This document shows, piece by piece, positions 47,028 through 58,870 of a stretch of 64,000 nucleotides of DNA. The notes beneath the pieces were generated by a model, which did not search any database, had not been told where the DNA came from, and saw nothing but the letters and a program-made list of their open reading frames with translations. Positions within the stretch are counted from its first letter, which is position 1, and each line of letters opens with the position of its first letter. The position numbers and the translations under genes are program-made. Source of the stretch: Telopea speciosissima (lineage: Eukaryota > Streptophyta > Magnoliopsida > Proteales > Proteaceae); NCBI RefSeq assembly GCF_018873765.1, contig NC_057926.1:36254946-36318945 (forward strand), given 5' to 3'.

Positions 47028-49934
47028 TGTCACGCCCCTATTCCAGACAAGGAATATAATATAATATAAAGGGTGACTAGGACGATGCGTGTCATCCTAC
47101 TAAACCGCCCGGATCACTGACACAGTGTCCCAACGCACAGTCATAACCAACATTAACACAATATAATATTAGAATGTAGAAAAAAGGAATATTACATTCC
47201 AAATATCAGTAGTATTGCGGAAGCGTATAAATCAAATAGTTACAAGATGTTCAAAGGCTAGATGATAAATACAGTAGTTAGTTATATTTCCAATGACCAT
47301 CTAATAACTATCAAAAGGGTATAACAGTAAATATTTCAACATAGGCCTAAGCCCCAAAAGTAAATCAAAAAGGGACCAAATCCCAAATGTCCTCACGGCC
47401 CGTAGGCATAATCATCGCAAGGACACCCATCGCCATGTTCCTCAAACACGGCTCCCGGCTCCTCCTCACCAATCTCATCGTATCCCAAGGGCTGAACTCC
47501 GAGTCCCGCGAGATATCCGTCACCTGCATCATAATCTAAAAAGTGTGCGCACGAGGGGGTTAGCTCCACTGAGCCAGTGAGGGGATGGGGATGCACAAAC
47601 ACGCAATTCACATAGTCCAATGATGCATGCACATGTTAAGTCCATTTTTCCACCTAACAAACAACTAAGTCAATGGCATATGCTACTGTGACAACTCGGG
47701 AGACACTGTGGGTCACTTAACTTATCGCCACAATGAAACCTCAATTGTCACGTGGGACCTACGCCGATCGAAGCCTCCAAGACCACTCAATGGCAGACCC
47801 CTGATAACCAATACTACCATGACTGGCCTCTCCCACCTCCACAGAATCCGGTGTACTGATTACCCAACACCTAAACCCCTGTTGGTAAGGGTCGTAGCAT
47901 AAGGGTGTGAAATCCTAATCGTAAATATACTACATGCAAGTCCTATCGTCCTGAGAGGTAATCCGGGCGCATCAACTTTTCATCTGGTTTAGTGCCCGGT
48001 TACCAGCACGGCACGGCGCATACAGTTCAACATGACATTCAGCATAATTTCTTCATAGATGTATATAGTATTCGGGGTTCCGGCACCGGTACCCACCGGC
48101 ACCGAGACCCATCAAAGTACAACATCTCCAATCAACATTATAGCAATAATATATAAAAGTATGCAATATGAGCAAACATGCTTAATAATTATAATGATTA
48201 TATAATATATAATGCAATAATAATATCAAGCCCAAACAACCAAACCCACTCACAATGTATATGCCTAGCACCAAGATTATAAGTTGTCGCCTCGATCAAG
48301 CAATAAGCCACAAGATGGATATATTAACCTAAACAAAGAGTAAAATAAGGTTAAACGAGCGAAGGAAAAGGATCCCCAAAAGGTCTCCCATAATCACTTA
48401 AGTATAAGGTTTCAGAAACAGAGTGGTTGCAGGAGTGGTTTCATGCCCAAATTCTGCAACCACATGTAAATCCTAGGAAACCAAGGGCTCAGGACAGTTT
48501 CAGTCAAGGTCGGTTGTAGATGTGATTTCTCAGAAAATAAAACCGCCCATAAATCTGAGCTTTCCAGGGGCCTTCTCAGGGAGGTAATTTTAGGGTGGTT
48601 TCTTGCAGGTCTGAAACCACATGTAAATCCTCACACCTGCAGGTCCAAAACCTAAAGGATCCCCCTCCAAGGGTTCCATTTTCAAGTGGTTTTAAGCATA
48701 AGAACATCTAGGAAACTCCATCCTAAGCTCATTAGGGTCCTAAGACCTCTCTAGGTCCATTCAATCACAATAGGTTCAAGAGAAGGAACCGAGAAGAACC
48801 TAACCTAAAGCATAATAGGGTCCAACCTTAAATCTCTCAAATGGAAATGAGAAACCTTACATTAGAGCTCATAATGGAGTGAAATAACTCCACCATAGCT
48901 TAGGCTTTAAGGCTCCATCGACTTCTTAGGTTCCATAAGAGCTCTAGGTCAATCTCTCCCATTACCCAACCCCTTTTAAAACCCAAAATAGAAGAAGGAA
49001 GAAGCTTCATTAGCTTACCTACCCCCAAGATGAGGGAGCTCCACGATTTATGGCTCCAAGAGATGGGGTCTCAACCTTCCACCAAGCTCCTCCACCTTCC
49101 TCCTCCTCTTTCTCTCCTCTTTCTCTCCTCCACGATTTAGGTTAGATGGGAGAAGTAATTGAGAATTGAATGCTTTCTCCCCCTTTGGCTTATTTATAGA
49201 AAGTGGGTCTTGGGTCTCATAAGCTAAATGGGTCAAGAGCTAAATGGGTTGACCCATTTGTTCTATATGGGTAAGTTAATGGAATAACCCACCCTTGGGT
49301 CAATAGGGCTAAATGGGCCTTTAGTGGAATGGGCCATACTAGTTAAATGGCTTCTTAAGTTAAATGGGCCTGCCCACAATTTAAATTAGGGAAAAGCCCA
49401 CTTTAAGATGGGTTCATATGAGATGGGTATAGGTCCCCAATGTACTTCCCAAAGGTAAGTGGGACCCGAACTTAAAATATCCCCTTCTCTCATGAACTAG
49501 CTCGAGGGTTCAGGCCTTGACCCGCACTTCGAGGTCACCAAGAAAAAAATAAATAACAAAACTTGAGGGCTAGAACTTACTTTTCTCCCTGTCATGGTTT
49601 ATCACCCATGACCCCGAATAGCTTCGCCACGGCAATACCAAGCTCATCACTGAATGAATTATCCAACTGAGGCAACGGTCCAGGATGCTCTCTCCTAAAC
49701 TCCTCGCTTCCCCGGCTGGTACTTGGAGGATAGTCAACGAAGTCGCCGTCAACAAACTTTCCCCACTGGCGGTTGAGGAATCTTTCCTCCACAGGCAAAC
49801 CCGTATTGTGATCAACAATTTTGTAACTAGGTTTGACCATCATGGAGAACAGGTCACCAGCATACATGGCAACGGTATCTACATGTCACGAGAAGAAGTA
49901 ATATTTAATTATATCCTGGGGTACGGGTATAACA
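47028..49934. mobile_element. Solo LTR (2907 bp) of the same chromovirus family
   Basis: It starts 'tgtcacgcccctattcc' and ends 'gggtataaca', with exact 5-bp duplication TTTCT at 47023-47027 and 49935-49939. It holds one copy of the 87-bp subrepeat where the full element's LTRs have two. It keeps CCGG and CAG/CTG sites that are altered in the other two LTRs. It sits within the Tat gag region. Confidence 0.93.
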
Positions 49935-49939
49935 TTTCT

Positions 49940-51899
49940 GGTCTTTTAGCTCGTGACTGGGCGGTATCTGGTGCCCTGGCGACAACTTAATCTGCTTATC
50001 CTTGAGCAACTGGTCAAAGATCAATTCGACCTTTGAAATATCGAAGGAGTATATCACCTTTGAATCAAAGGTCCTCTGAGGAGCAGCCTTGCATGGCTCA
50101 GTTTGCTTGGCCTAATCATTCGGCCTGGCCAGAGCTTTACATACATAGGGTTTTCCTTCTGCGATTTTCGCAGCGTCTACCTCAAACTCAATGTAGTCAA
50201 CCTATTTTTGCTCACTATTTCCTAACAGCGGGAAGGCGTGGCTAGCTGCATCTTTATAATATGTTCCAATAGAGGCTATTTTCCACTGACCCTCCTCTTT
50301 TAAGAGCTACTCATAGGGCACAGCCTGCAGCACCAGCTGACCGAGGTCAACAAAGTACTGACCAACAAACCTTTTTCGGAGCTCAAAACTAAGTCCCCCC
50401 AAGGCCATCTTCGTGTATTCAGCCTCGGGCAAAGTAGTTGGACATTTGTATTTGGCCGTCTTGAACCGGGTAACGAACCTCTCGACAGCCTCACCTGGCT
50501 CCTTGGTCATTTTGGCCAGGTCCCCTATGGTGATCTCAGGCTCGGTCCGGTAGAACTGAGTGTGAAAGAGGTCCTCCATTGCCTGCCAACTCTAGACTGA
50601 ATTGGCGGGTAAATTGAAGTACCAAGTGAAGGTCGATCCCATAAGGGAGTTGGGGATCAACCTGAGCTTGGCCGCTTCCAGTTCGCCCAAATTACCACAC
50701 TGGACCGTAAAGCGGGCTATATGTTCAATAGTGGACACCTTGTCCTCGCCTGAGAACTTGGTGAACTCTGGGATCTTGGGATTCCTCCCGAGGTCCACCG
50801 CATCAAAATACTCGGAGTAGGGCTTCCTATATGTAGGACGTGGGGTCGTCCTATAGAAAGGATTAATGCTGTCCTGGATGATCCTGGCCAGTCCTCCCCC
50901 GTCAACTATCAATGGTACCCCTTGAGCGACTGGATACCCCGCCGCGTCTGCCGGCCATGGGTTACTGGGGTAGGCCAGGCCAGGCTGAGCTTTTGGGAAC
51001 GCCTCCGGCCTTGGTTCGAATCCGGGCACACTCTCCCTGGTGTTCACCCCTATGGGTCTATACCCAGGCACTCTAGTCGTTGCACTGCCACGTCCTGGAG
51101 GGGGGTATCCCCCTAAGGGAACAACGTTTGGCCCTGTGGCGGCTGTGTTATTTGACCCTGGGATGGACCTGATGCCCCCTGTCTGGGTAGCACTCGCAGC
51201 CGCTGGCCACTGCAGCACCGCTGGGATAACCGCTATGGGCGCATGGCCTGTCCCTAGGGTTGTTGCCTGATTAGCGCCCCCCTGGATGCCTGTGGGAGGG
51301 CTGCTGGCCACATAGCTCCCAACCGGGTTAGGGACGCTGGGTGGTGCGGCTTGATACAGGGGATTAATGAAAGTCGTCGTTGGCAGATTGACCCTAGGCC
51401 AGTCCCCAACAATGGGATTTTGGCTCGAACTGCCGCCATACGCGGCCTGAGCCAACATGCCTATGCGGCCCACCTCTAGTCCTCTACCTTTGGCCCTTGA
51501 GGCAGTCCCATCAGGTGGTGTGACCGTGGCATTCGGTCTTGCCCCTGGCGTGGCCTGCTGCCTCAGGGCAACAAGGGTTTCACGAAACTCCTCGAACTGA
51601 CTTTGCTGACTGGCTACGGATTTATCAATCATAGCCATCATGTGGCGTAAATCGTCGGAAGTAGGTCTAAAGACGTGCACAAGCTGCTGTATACTGCCCG
51701 CGAGGGGGTCTACAGCGTTATGCACCATAACAGCTAGCTGATATGCTGAGTCATGGCTGGCATTACTGCCATGTGAACCGCATGGTTCGTCCTCGGCTTG
51801 GTCTGCGAATTCAACTGCCGTGGGATTCTCCATTTCTTCATCCACCATATTTTCCTTTTGGATACGAGGACGTCCTGGTCCTTTCTTTTGCCTGACCAT
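49940..51899 (-). pseudogene. Tat element gag
   Basis: A likely start at 51899 ('MVRQKKGPGRPRIQKEN') lies only 45 nt after the 5' LTR. The frame is open to a TAG at 50592. It includes a Pro/Gly-rich N-terminal half and the capsid motif 'PEFTKFSGEDKVSTIEHIARF'. After the stop it continues as 'SWQAMEDLFHTQFYR' and 'DLAKMTKEPGEAVERFVTRF' (50579-50307), the conserved retrotransposon gag core. Weaker coding continues to 49940, where the solo LTR interrupts. Confidence 0.85.
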
Positions 51900-51918
51900 A
51901 GCAGTCGTTGGCTTATAA

Positions 51919-51938
51919 GGGTCCCACCCGGAGTGCCA
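51919..51938 (-). promoter_or_regulatory. Probable primer binding site of the Tat element
   Basis: On the minus strand TGGCACTCCGGGTGGGACCC lies 5 nt beyond the LTR end, the expected position. It starts TGG as primer sites do, but I could not assign the tRNA. Confidence 0.5.
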
Positions 51939-51943
51939 AAATG

Positions 51944-52793
51944 TGTTGGTGAAAAAACTCCCCAAATAATTACACGCGGGGTACGCACATGGTGCGAATA
52001 ATGTAGGCGTGCCAGAACCTTTGCACAGGTTCAAACGAGGCCGAGAACAACCTAGTCTGACTCCTTACCAGGCTAGTAGGTTTCCTTCCTGCTTGAGTAG
52101 CTTTAAGGTCTTTTGGGTTAAGCCAACAAACTACGAACTGCAGCCCAAAATGCTATTGCTCAAATAAAAAGGGAAAGAACCTTGAGACACAAACAACAAT
52201 GAACTGAAAGTAGTAAATGCATTAACCAATCATACCAGATACAAGTGTGAGCCTTGCGCATACACCCCTGCTGTCTTTAGTATGTGACTGTACATTCCCT
52301 TCAGCCTCAAATGACAAAAAACAATAAAGAAATGTAGAGAAAACAAGTAAAAGTAAAATGCAAAACGAGTAAAGTCAGAATGTTGATTGTCAGATGTGTT
52401 GTCCCCTTCCACGGATAAGCCTCCTCCCTTATATAAGATAAGCCTTGGCAGTTATCAATCTGGGCAACCGTTCCTTCCAAGGCCACCCTCTTTGGCTCAT
52501 GCTTCCCACGCTCCAACCAGGGGTTGCCACGTAAGCCACCAACCCTGCTCTCACTCCAACTACTGTAGCAGTGGTGGGCCCCACCAACGTTGCCATCAAC
52601 CTCGTTCCCTGCGAGATGCAGACCTACGCCTGGTACCGCCTGTGTCTCTGCCACGTGGGCCACCCCCTCCAAATCGTCAGGGGTGCAGCCACGTCTCCGT
52701 GTTCTTCCTCGATCTTGGCCCAACAACGATGGCCCACTCTTGGTTCACGCCTAGCCCACCCTAATCAGAACCAGGTGGTTTAGGCTGCAAACA
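51944..52793 (-). repeat. 5' LTR of the Tat element (850 bp)
   Basis: It starts 'tgttggtgaaaaaactcc' and ends 'gctgcaaaca' on +, and is homologous to 23206-24037 throughout. It is the edge of the retroelement block facing the fructokinase gene. Transcription from it would point away from that gene. Confidence 0.9.
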
Positions 52794-53056
52794 ATGTGCA
52801 TCATCTCAGGCAGGTGGAGTACTTATTTTGAAAGAATCACATTGCTAAAATACTCGAGGGGAAGGTTTTTAGTACGACAGTTTGTACGCGGTGGATGACA
52901 ATGCATCCATCTAATAGGAGGCTTTTGGTCATTTCAACCAATTGACTGGGACCATCAGACGACATTTATTAGAGCGCTTTGTAGGTGAGCTGGCAAAGGC
53001 AGTTTATCTTTAAAAGAAAGGTAAATTAGGTACGAATAATCATCACCACTTGCATT

Positions 53057-53065
53057 TATAAAAAG
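53057..53065 (+). promoter_or_regulatory. TATA box of the fructokinase gene
   Basis: TATAAAAAG lies 190 bp upstream of the start codon, followed by a CT-rich leader with a (CT)n tract at 53211-53229. It overlaps TGCATTTA (53051-53058), the inverse of the L1 box. Confidence 0.7.
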
Positions 53066-53246
53066 AAAGCAAATCTCTTTTCAAATATTTTACTAATTCA
53101 CGCCAACCAAAGTCGACTCCCTCCTTGTGTCTACCATCTCTTTTCCTCTTTAAGACTCGGAAAAAACTCCTCTTTCTCAAAAAAACCCCATCTCTCTAAA
53201 AACCCCCTTTTTTCTCTCTCTCTCTCTCTGGATTTATCGCTTCATC

Positions 53247-56200
53247 ATGGCCCTAGCGAACGGAGATTCCAAAGTCAAACCGGACGGTCTGATCGTGAGT
53301 TTCGGCGAGATGCTCATCGATTTCGTCCCCACTGTCTCCGGCGTCTCTCTCGCCGAAGCACCAGGTTTCTTAAAAGCCCCCGGTGGCGCTCCAGCCAATG
53401 TCGCTATTGCTGTTTCCCGTCTCGGCGGCAAATCGGCCTTCGTTGGGAAACTCGGCGACGACGATTTCGGTCACATGTTGGCTGAGATATTAAAAGATAA
53501 CGCTGTTGATATTGATGGGGTCTTGTTCGATCAAGGTGCAAGAACAGCATTAGCTTTTGTGACGCTTCGAGCGGATGGTGAACGAGAATTCATGTTTTTC
53601 AGAAATCCAAGTGCAGATATGCTCTTGACAGAGGCTGAACTTAATCTGAATCTCCTTAGATCGGTGCGTTGGGTTCTTCTCCTTCTCTTTCTCTTTCTCT
53701 CTTCAATTTTGTTTTTCTAAATCTTCCTTCTCTTCTCTCTTCCTCTCTTTCTCTCTTTCCAATTTTGTCAAAATCTCTACATTTTCGTAGGTTTCGATGA
53801 TTCTGTGAGATCTACCCCCATGTGAGGTCCGGCTTAAAATAATATGATTTCAATTGTTCGGGACCCACCATATATAGTAATCGGTATCGGTCTCTGCCAA
53901 TATCGATACGAATCGGTCTGGTTCAGATACCAATCCACTGATATGGGATCAGTCGGAATCTGATCTCCACCGATACCGATACAAATCAAACCTTGCTCTG
54001 GATGGATCAGTCGATCCAGTCCCACTGAATCTGGGTTGGCGACTTTCGTTTCGGTTCAGATGGTTCAATTGTAACATCCTTGTGTCTGAGCCAGATTGTA
54101 TTGGTTATCTGTTACAAATTCATTTAAAGCAAAAGTTTTCTTCCACCCGCGTGGTATCAGATACAGGATCGGTCTCGGTAGATACCGATCTGGTATTGAT
54201 ACAGATCGGTCCGTATTGGACAGTTTTGTCCCTTCGCCTCATAGTTGGCTTTTCCCTTTCAATTGATTGTTGAGATGTTACATTGGATATGTAGGATTCG
54301 TTCACTTTCTCTTTCTTAGTAGTTTTCTTCCCTTCACTGGCAATAAATATAGATACTATCCATCATTATCTTAATATCAATACCAATTATATATATAAAT
54401 ATAAATACTGTTAGAAAAAGAATGTTAACCGGCCGTGTGGTCCATGTGCTCAGAACATAGACCATGTGAATTTACCGTTCAACCTCTAATACAATAAAAA
54501 ATTATATTTCAATATATCCACTTATGTGTGTTCTCATTGGCCCCAACCTGATGCATGCACTACACAGACAGAGTGATCTCTTGCCTTAATATTATTTTGG
54601 GCGCACGTTCTCCATCTAGGAGAGTGCATCTGGGCACAGCCTGTGCCCAGTCACATGGAACAGGACATGGTAGGGTTTGGGTCATCCAGGAGAGGGGGTG
54701 GATCCATCATTTCGCCCGCCCCATGTGTCTCGGTGCACCTGCGCTGCGCCCCAGTGCAGAAAACTTTGTTCCTATTATTTATGACTGACTATTTTTTATC
54801 ATGAATGGATTCAAATTGACAGGCTGAGATTTTCCACTATGGATCGATAAGTTTAATCACAGAGCCTTGCAGATCAGCTCATCTGAAAGCCATGGAGGTG
54901 GCTAAGGAAGCAGGTGCATTGCTATCGTACGATCCGAATCTCAGAATACCGTTGTGGCCATCAACAGATGATGCCCGTGAGCAAATCATGAGCATCTGGG
55001 ACAGGGCTGACATCATCAAAGTCAGTGATGTGGAGTTTGAATTCTTGACTGGACATGATACAGTTGACGATGAAACAGCAATATCTCTTATGCATCCAGG
55101 GTTAAAGCTTCTGCTAGTAACCCTTGGAGAGAAGGGCTGCAAATACTACACCAAGGTACTACCCTTTACAACTCTCTTTCTTCAGTTCCCTTTATTTAAT
55201 TAATTAATCACTGAAAATTATCCGAAATGGGTTGGTTCTAGTAGAAAGCTCAAGCCCATCATAGGTTCATGAAGCCCATACCCAGTGTTTTCTTCTTAAT
55301 CCATTTAATGGAGAGATGTATATGGATGGAATACGAATCAGATGTATCGGATCCAGATACACTACTCAGATTAGGGGGTGTCATTCGGTCGATTTGGACA
55401 GGTGTCAATGTGAGAATGAGTGAGCCCAAAACATGATCCAATAAGGGTGCACCGATTTGGGTTCAGTTTGGTTTTGGGTTCTTGTCGGTTTCCCTTATTG
55501 GTTTACTATTGCTTTGGTTTTTGGTTTACCATGTAAATATATTCGAAAGTATAAAAACAAAAGGTGTTTTGTCATGAATTTAGGCTGCTATTGGTTTATT
55601 TCGGTTTCGATCTGATTTTTTAAGTTGGGTTTAGTGTCTTATCGGCTTCAGTGCGGTCTGATTTGGTATCGGTTTCACAAAATCCAAGCCCAAAACATGA
55701 TCCAATAGGCTCATATCGGTTTCGGTTTTGTCAGCTCAGGCTATGTTTTGACACCCCTAGCCCGGATACGGATATCTCTAAATGGATATGGATGCGAATA
55801 GAATTCGGATTTTCGACTATCCTTTTACATCCCTAACTTCTGTAACCCGGACCTTGTTCCCCCTTGCGGATACGATTCGCTCTTAATCCATCTCTCTTAG
55901 TTGTCTTAGTCTCATGATTCTCATTTCCTCTTTCTTTATGACTTGTTGAATCTTCAAAACTCTCAAGATCATTAGTTATTTAATTTTTATTATTAATTAG
56001 ATATCTATTTGAATCGGATAAATTTTTTTTTCCAAACTAATCGAATTCAAATATGGATACCCTTAAACAAATACGGATGCAAATCAAATTCGGATTTTCG
56101 AATATCGATTTACATATCCTTAAATGGAGGGTATGAGCAGTTAGTAACTATATATAAGACCTTAATTTCCCTTCTAATGTGACAAAGAGAGTAACCACCT

Positions 56201-58749
56201 GCACTTGCCATATGTACAGTAATTAACTGGTCTCACTAGAAACAGTCACAAAGGGGGAAAACAATTGTGCCTTGTAAGAATTGCTTTTCTAAAGGCCTGA
56301 TTCCACCAACATTAGAACAGGTTTTATAATGATTAAAGGGTTATGTTAACATGACATGTGGGATGATGAAAGTTTCATCCTTCCTGTGTGTAAAAGCAAC
56401 TAATAGCAGATAAGAAATGAGAATTTTACAGCTATTTCAAACCCTTGGCCCAGACTAAGTTTCTAAGATACTTTGTCAAATTTCATCCTCTCAAAGGCAT
56501 AATTTTCTATCAAAATAGTCTTTTCTCCATGAAGGTTATATGGATCATAGTCTCTTTGTCATGGAAGGTTTGTAAGTATTAAACTATGAAAAAAAAATTT
56601 AGGGTTCAAAAGTTCATAAGAGAAACAAAGCAGGAGAATAGAACTTTTGATCTATTTACTGAGACAAATTTCTTGAAATATAGGATTTCAATGGAGCTGT
56701 TGATAGCTTCAAGGTGGATGCAGTAGATACGACTGGCGCAGGTGATTCGTTTATCGGCGCCCTACTTTGCAAGATTGTTAACAACCCGTCCGTACTTGAA
56801 GTAAGTTTACTCTGTTATTTCTGTTTTGAATTTCTTATTTATGTGCTCTTAAGGTTGTGGATTGGTAAGTATTCTAGGAATAGATTCTGTGTTTAGAATG
56901 CAATTTGAAGCTAGAAAATAGAGAATAATCATTTACATTTATATGGATTTTAATTCATTAAGATAATAGTAGTCTATAACTGTAACCTCTGAATCAACAT
57001 GAATTTTAAGCTTAGAGATGTTCAAGTAGTTCAAAATACCAGTTTATTGCTAGCATTCTACTTACCTTGGATTAGATCTCTTTAAAACGAGCTATCAAGC
57101 ATCTTGATTCTGGAATTGTACATGCCCTCACTCTTAATGCTTGGATTCGAGGATCAGGTGCTGGTGGGAATGATCGTAAATCAAAATTTCATACCCACAA
57201 ATCGATCTCATATGCATTAGGGTATTCGTAATGAAATGAAAGAGGGGTTTAGGATTACCTCTGTGCACCACAAGCACAATACCTTCAAAGGAATATAGTG
57301 CTTCCGCACAAGTCTCCTCTTCGACAAACGGGTCTCTTCACACAACAGAATCAGACTCTTACAGTGAAGGGTTTAAAATCATAATTTGCTAGAGAAGAAA
57401 ATGGAGAGAGATATAGAGAGAGAGTCACAGGAAGCCTGTAGTGAGGCTCCCATGATTTTACATGTTTCTCCTCTTAAAACTTTTTATTTATAACTTTGAA
57501 ATCCTAATCTACTAAAAAAGAATCTATATATTAAGTGGTGAGATCTTATTTGGTGATTCTACCTAAGTTTGTCTGTTATGAATTTGATTCAACTTTAGTA
57601 AGTGGTATTATTTATTTCTAAATGCTACTCTAAGTAATATTAGTTACTCTTAACTACACCCTAGGATGGATATAACTGAAAATCCCTTTCAATGATAGAA
57701 TTATATAATTTAGGCTTCTACTTAACAATATCACATGACGGATTCATGGGCATGGAATAAATTACTATAAAAACACCTAGTACGTTGAAATAGGTTAGTC
57801 AGAGAATTTCGACCATTGATTAGATATAAAAATTTATAATATAGTTTAAAATATAATTATTAATAGGTTTTATTTTTGTGGTAAACAATTATTAATAAAT
57901 AATAATAATTTAAATGATCTTCCAAACTCTTTATAAAACTATGACTGAGCTCAGAATTTTGTCCAATCATTGTAAAATATTTCGCTCAAAATATTCACCT
58001 TATTCAGAAAATTGATTCTATGTTAAGCATGTATTCGATTCACAGATAAACATTGTATATCTTGTATGCTTACATATAGCTAGTAGAGGCATCAACCTTT
58101 AGTACACCAAAATGTTGAAGTTTAACTACAAGGTAAGGACCTCTCAGGTCTAAAATTAAATTAACTGTCACAGAGAGTCTTGTTTCGCAAACAATTAACG
58201 ATAATCCATACAAGACTGTCAGATGATCTAGTTCCATATACTCATAATATGAATACTCACATTTATATTTTGGAGTCATATTCTTAAAATATATAATGTA
58301 ATAACCTTATGAACAAATTGTCCAATTTTATCCCTAATTGCGAACAATTTAAGTCTAACCTTAGAATAGTTTATTGCCCCTAAAATAATAATGCAAAAAT
58401 TTTATTTAAATACTTTAAATTGAATTTGATGAACACCTAAATCCAACACTGAGAGTATGAGCAATGCCATCCCTATCAAAAGGATTAGGTCAATAAATAG
58501 TAATAGTAGTAGTAGTATAAGAAAATTTATATCTTCCATTGAATTCAATATACTATCTAATAGTATAGGAAAAAAATTATCCTCTTTCTTACATTTTCTT
58601 TTAATTGGACAATGGTTTTGCAGGATGAATTAAAGTTGATACAAGTACTGAAATTTGCAAATGCATGTGGAGCAATTACTACCACAAAGAAAGGGGCAAT
58701 TCCTGCCCTTCCCACTGAGTCTGAAGTTCTTGAGCTACTAAAGCAGTAA
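53247..58749 (+). CDS. FRK: Fructokinase (pfkB family)
   Basis: Four exons, 53247-53663, 54823-55155, 56684-56800 and 58624-58749, sum to 993 nt and 330 aa, the usual plant fructokinase length. All junctions are GT-AG and all introns are phase 0. The N-terminus has '[12 protein letters not shown]'. The first pfkB signature lies around GGAPAN (residues 46-51) with 'GKLGDDDFG' after it. '[11 protein letters not shown]' and '[12 protein letters not shown]' are fructokinase-typical. The second signature DTTGAGD (265-271) holds the catalytic Asp271, followed by Ser where many relatives have Ala. The enzyme uses ATP to make fructose 6-phosphate, feeding glycolysis and starch or cell-wall synthesis. 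No transit peptide is evident, so it is probably cytosolic. The gene appears intact despite repeat-filled introns. Confidence 0.95.
53870..54230. repeat. 'TATCGG'-rich dispersed repeat in fructokinase intron 1
   Basis: Dense 'ggtatcggtct', 'accgataccgatac' and 'gatccagtc' phrases match the family that surrounds the 36-bp tandem repeat at 22540-23020. It is not arranged in exact tandem units here. Confidence 0.6.
54599..54772. mobile_element. Mutator-like MITE in fructokinase intron 1
   Basis: Flanking 9-mers TATTATTTT (54590-54598) and TATTATTTA (54773-54781) match at 8 of 9. Internal phrases ('gttctcc', 'gggcacagcc', 'catgtgtctcggtgca', 'gtgcaga') align with the element at 61016-61180, so both belong to one family. 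Confidence 0.7.
55371..55760. mobile_element. Degenerate hAT-like element in fructokinase intron 2
   Basis: The left end 'ttagggggtgtca' and right end 'tgacacccctag' are near-inverse. The interior is rich in 'ggtttcggt' and 'tcggttt' phrases. The expected 8-bp duplication is not clean. The rest of intron 2 to 56120 is a 'ggatatggatgcgaat' type repeat also present at 22250-22420. Confidence 0.5.
56801..58623 (+). other. Fructokinase intron 3, 1.8 kb
   Basis: The stretch 57160-58450 has LTR-like character: a 'tgctggtgggaatg' start, a GA-rich middle, and 'aaatccaaca' near its end. I found no partner or target duplication, so it is only a suspected old insertion. No coding region was found. Confidence 0.35.
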
Positions 58750-58864
58750 TGAGCATGTTCAAAACTTTTTGCTTTAAATTTTTGTTTTTAAGTTTCAATT
58801 CAATAGTAGTTTCAAATTTAATAGAAACTGGTGACTGTATTTCCTCTCCTTTCTCTTTCCTTCA

Positions 58865-58870
58865 AATAAA
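58865..58870 (+). terminator. Polyadenylation signal of the fructokinase gene
   Basis: AATAAA lies 116 bp after the stop codon in an AT-rich 3' UTR. Confidence 0.6.

Larger units (their letters stand above)
23206..52793 (-). mobile_element. Ty3/gypsy LTR retrotransposon, Tat lineage, with two nested insertions
   Basis: Related LTRs at 23206-24037 and 51944-52793 bracket minus-strand gag (right), protease, RT, RNase H, a second RNase H and integrase (left). The second, archaeal-type RNase H after the usual one is a Tat-lineage hallmark. Flanking 5-mers are ATATG and ATGTG (4 of 5 match), so the element is old. Without the nested chromovirus (31981-45810) and solo LTR (47028-49939) it would be about 12.8 kb. 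Between integrase and the 3' LTR lies an antisense gene (24370-27292). All reading frames have stops, so it is not autonomous now. Confidence 0.9.

Noticed and set aside
51011..51025. tRNA B-box-like 'ggttcgaatccgggc'
   Set aside because: It lies inside Tat gag coding sequence, and no acceptor stem, A box or anticodon arm can be formed around it.
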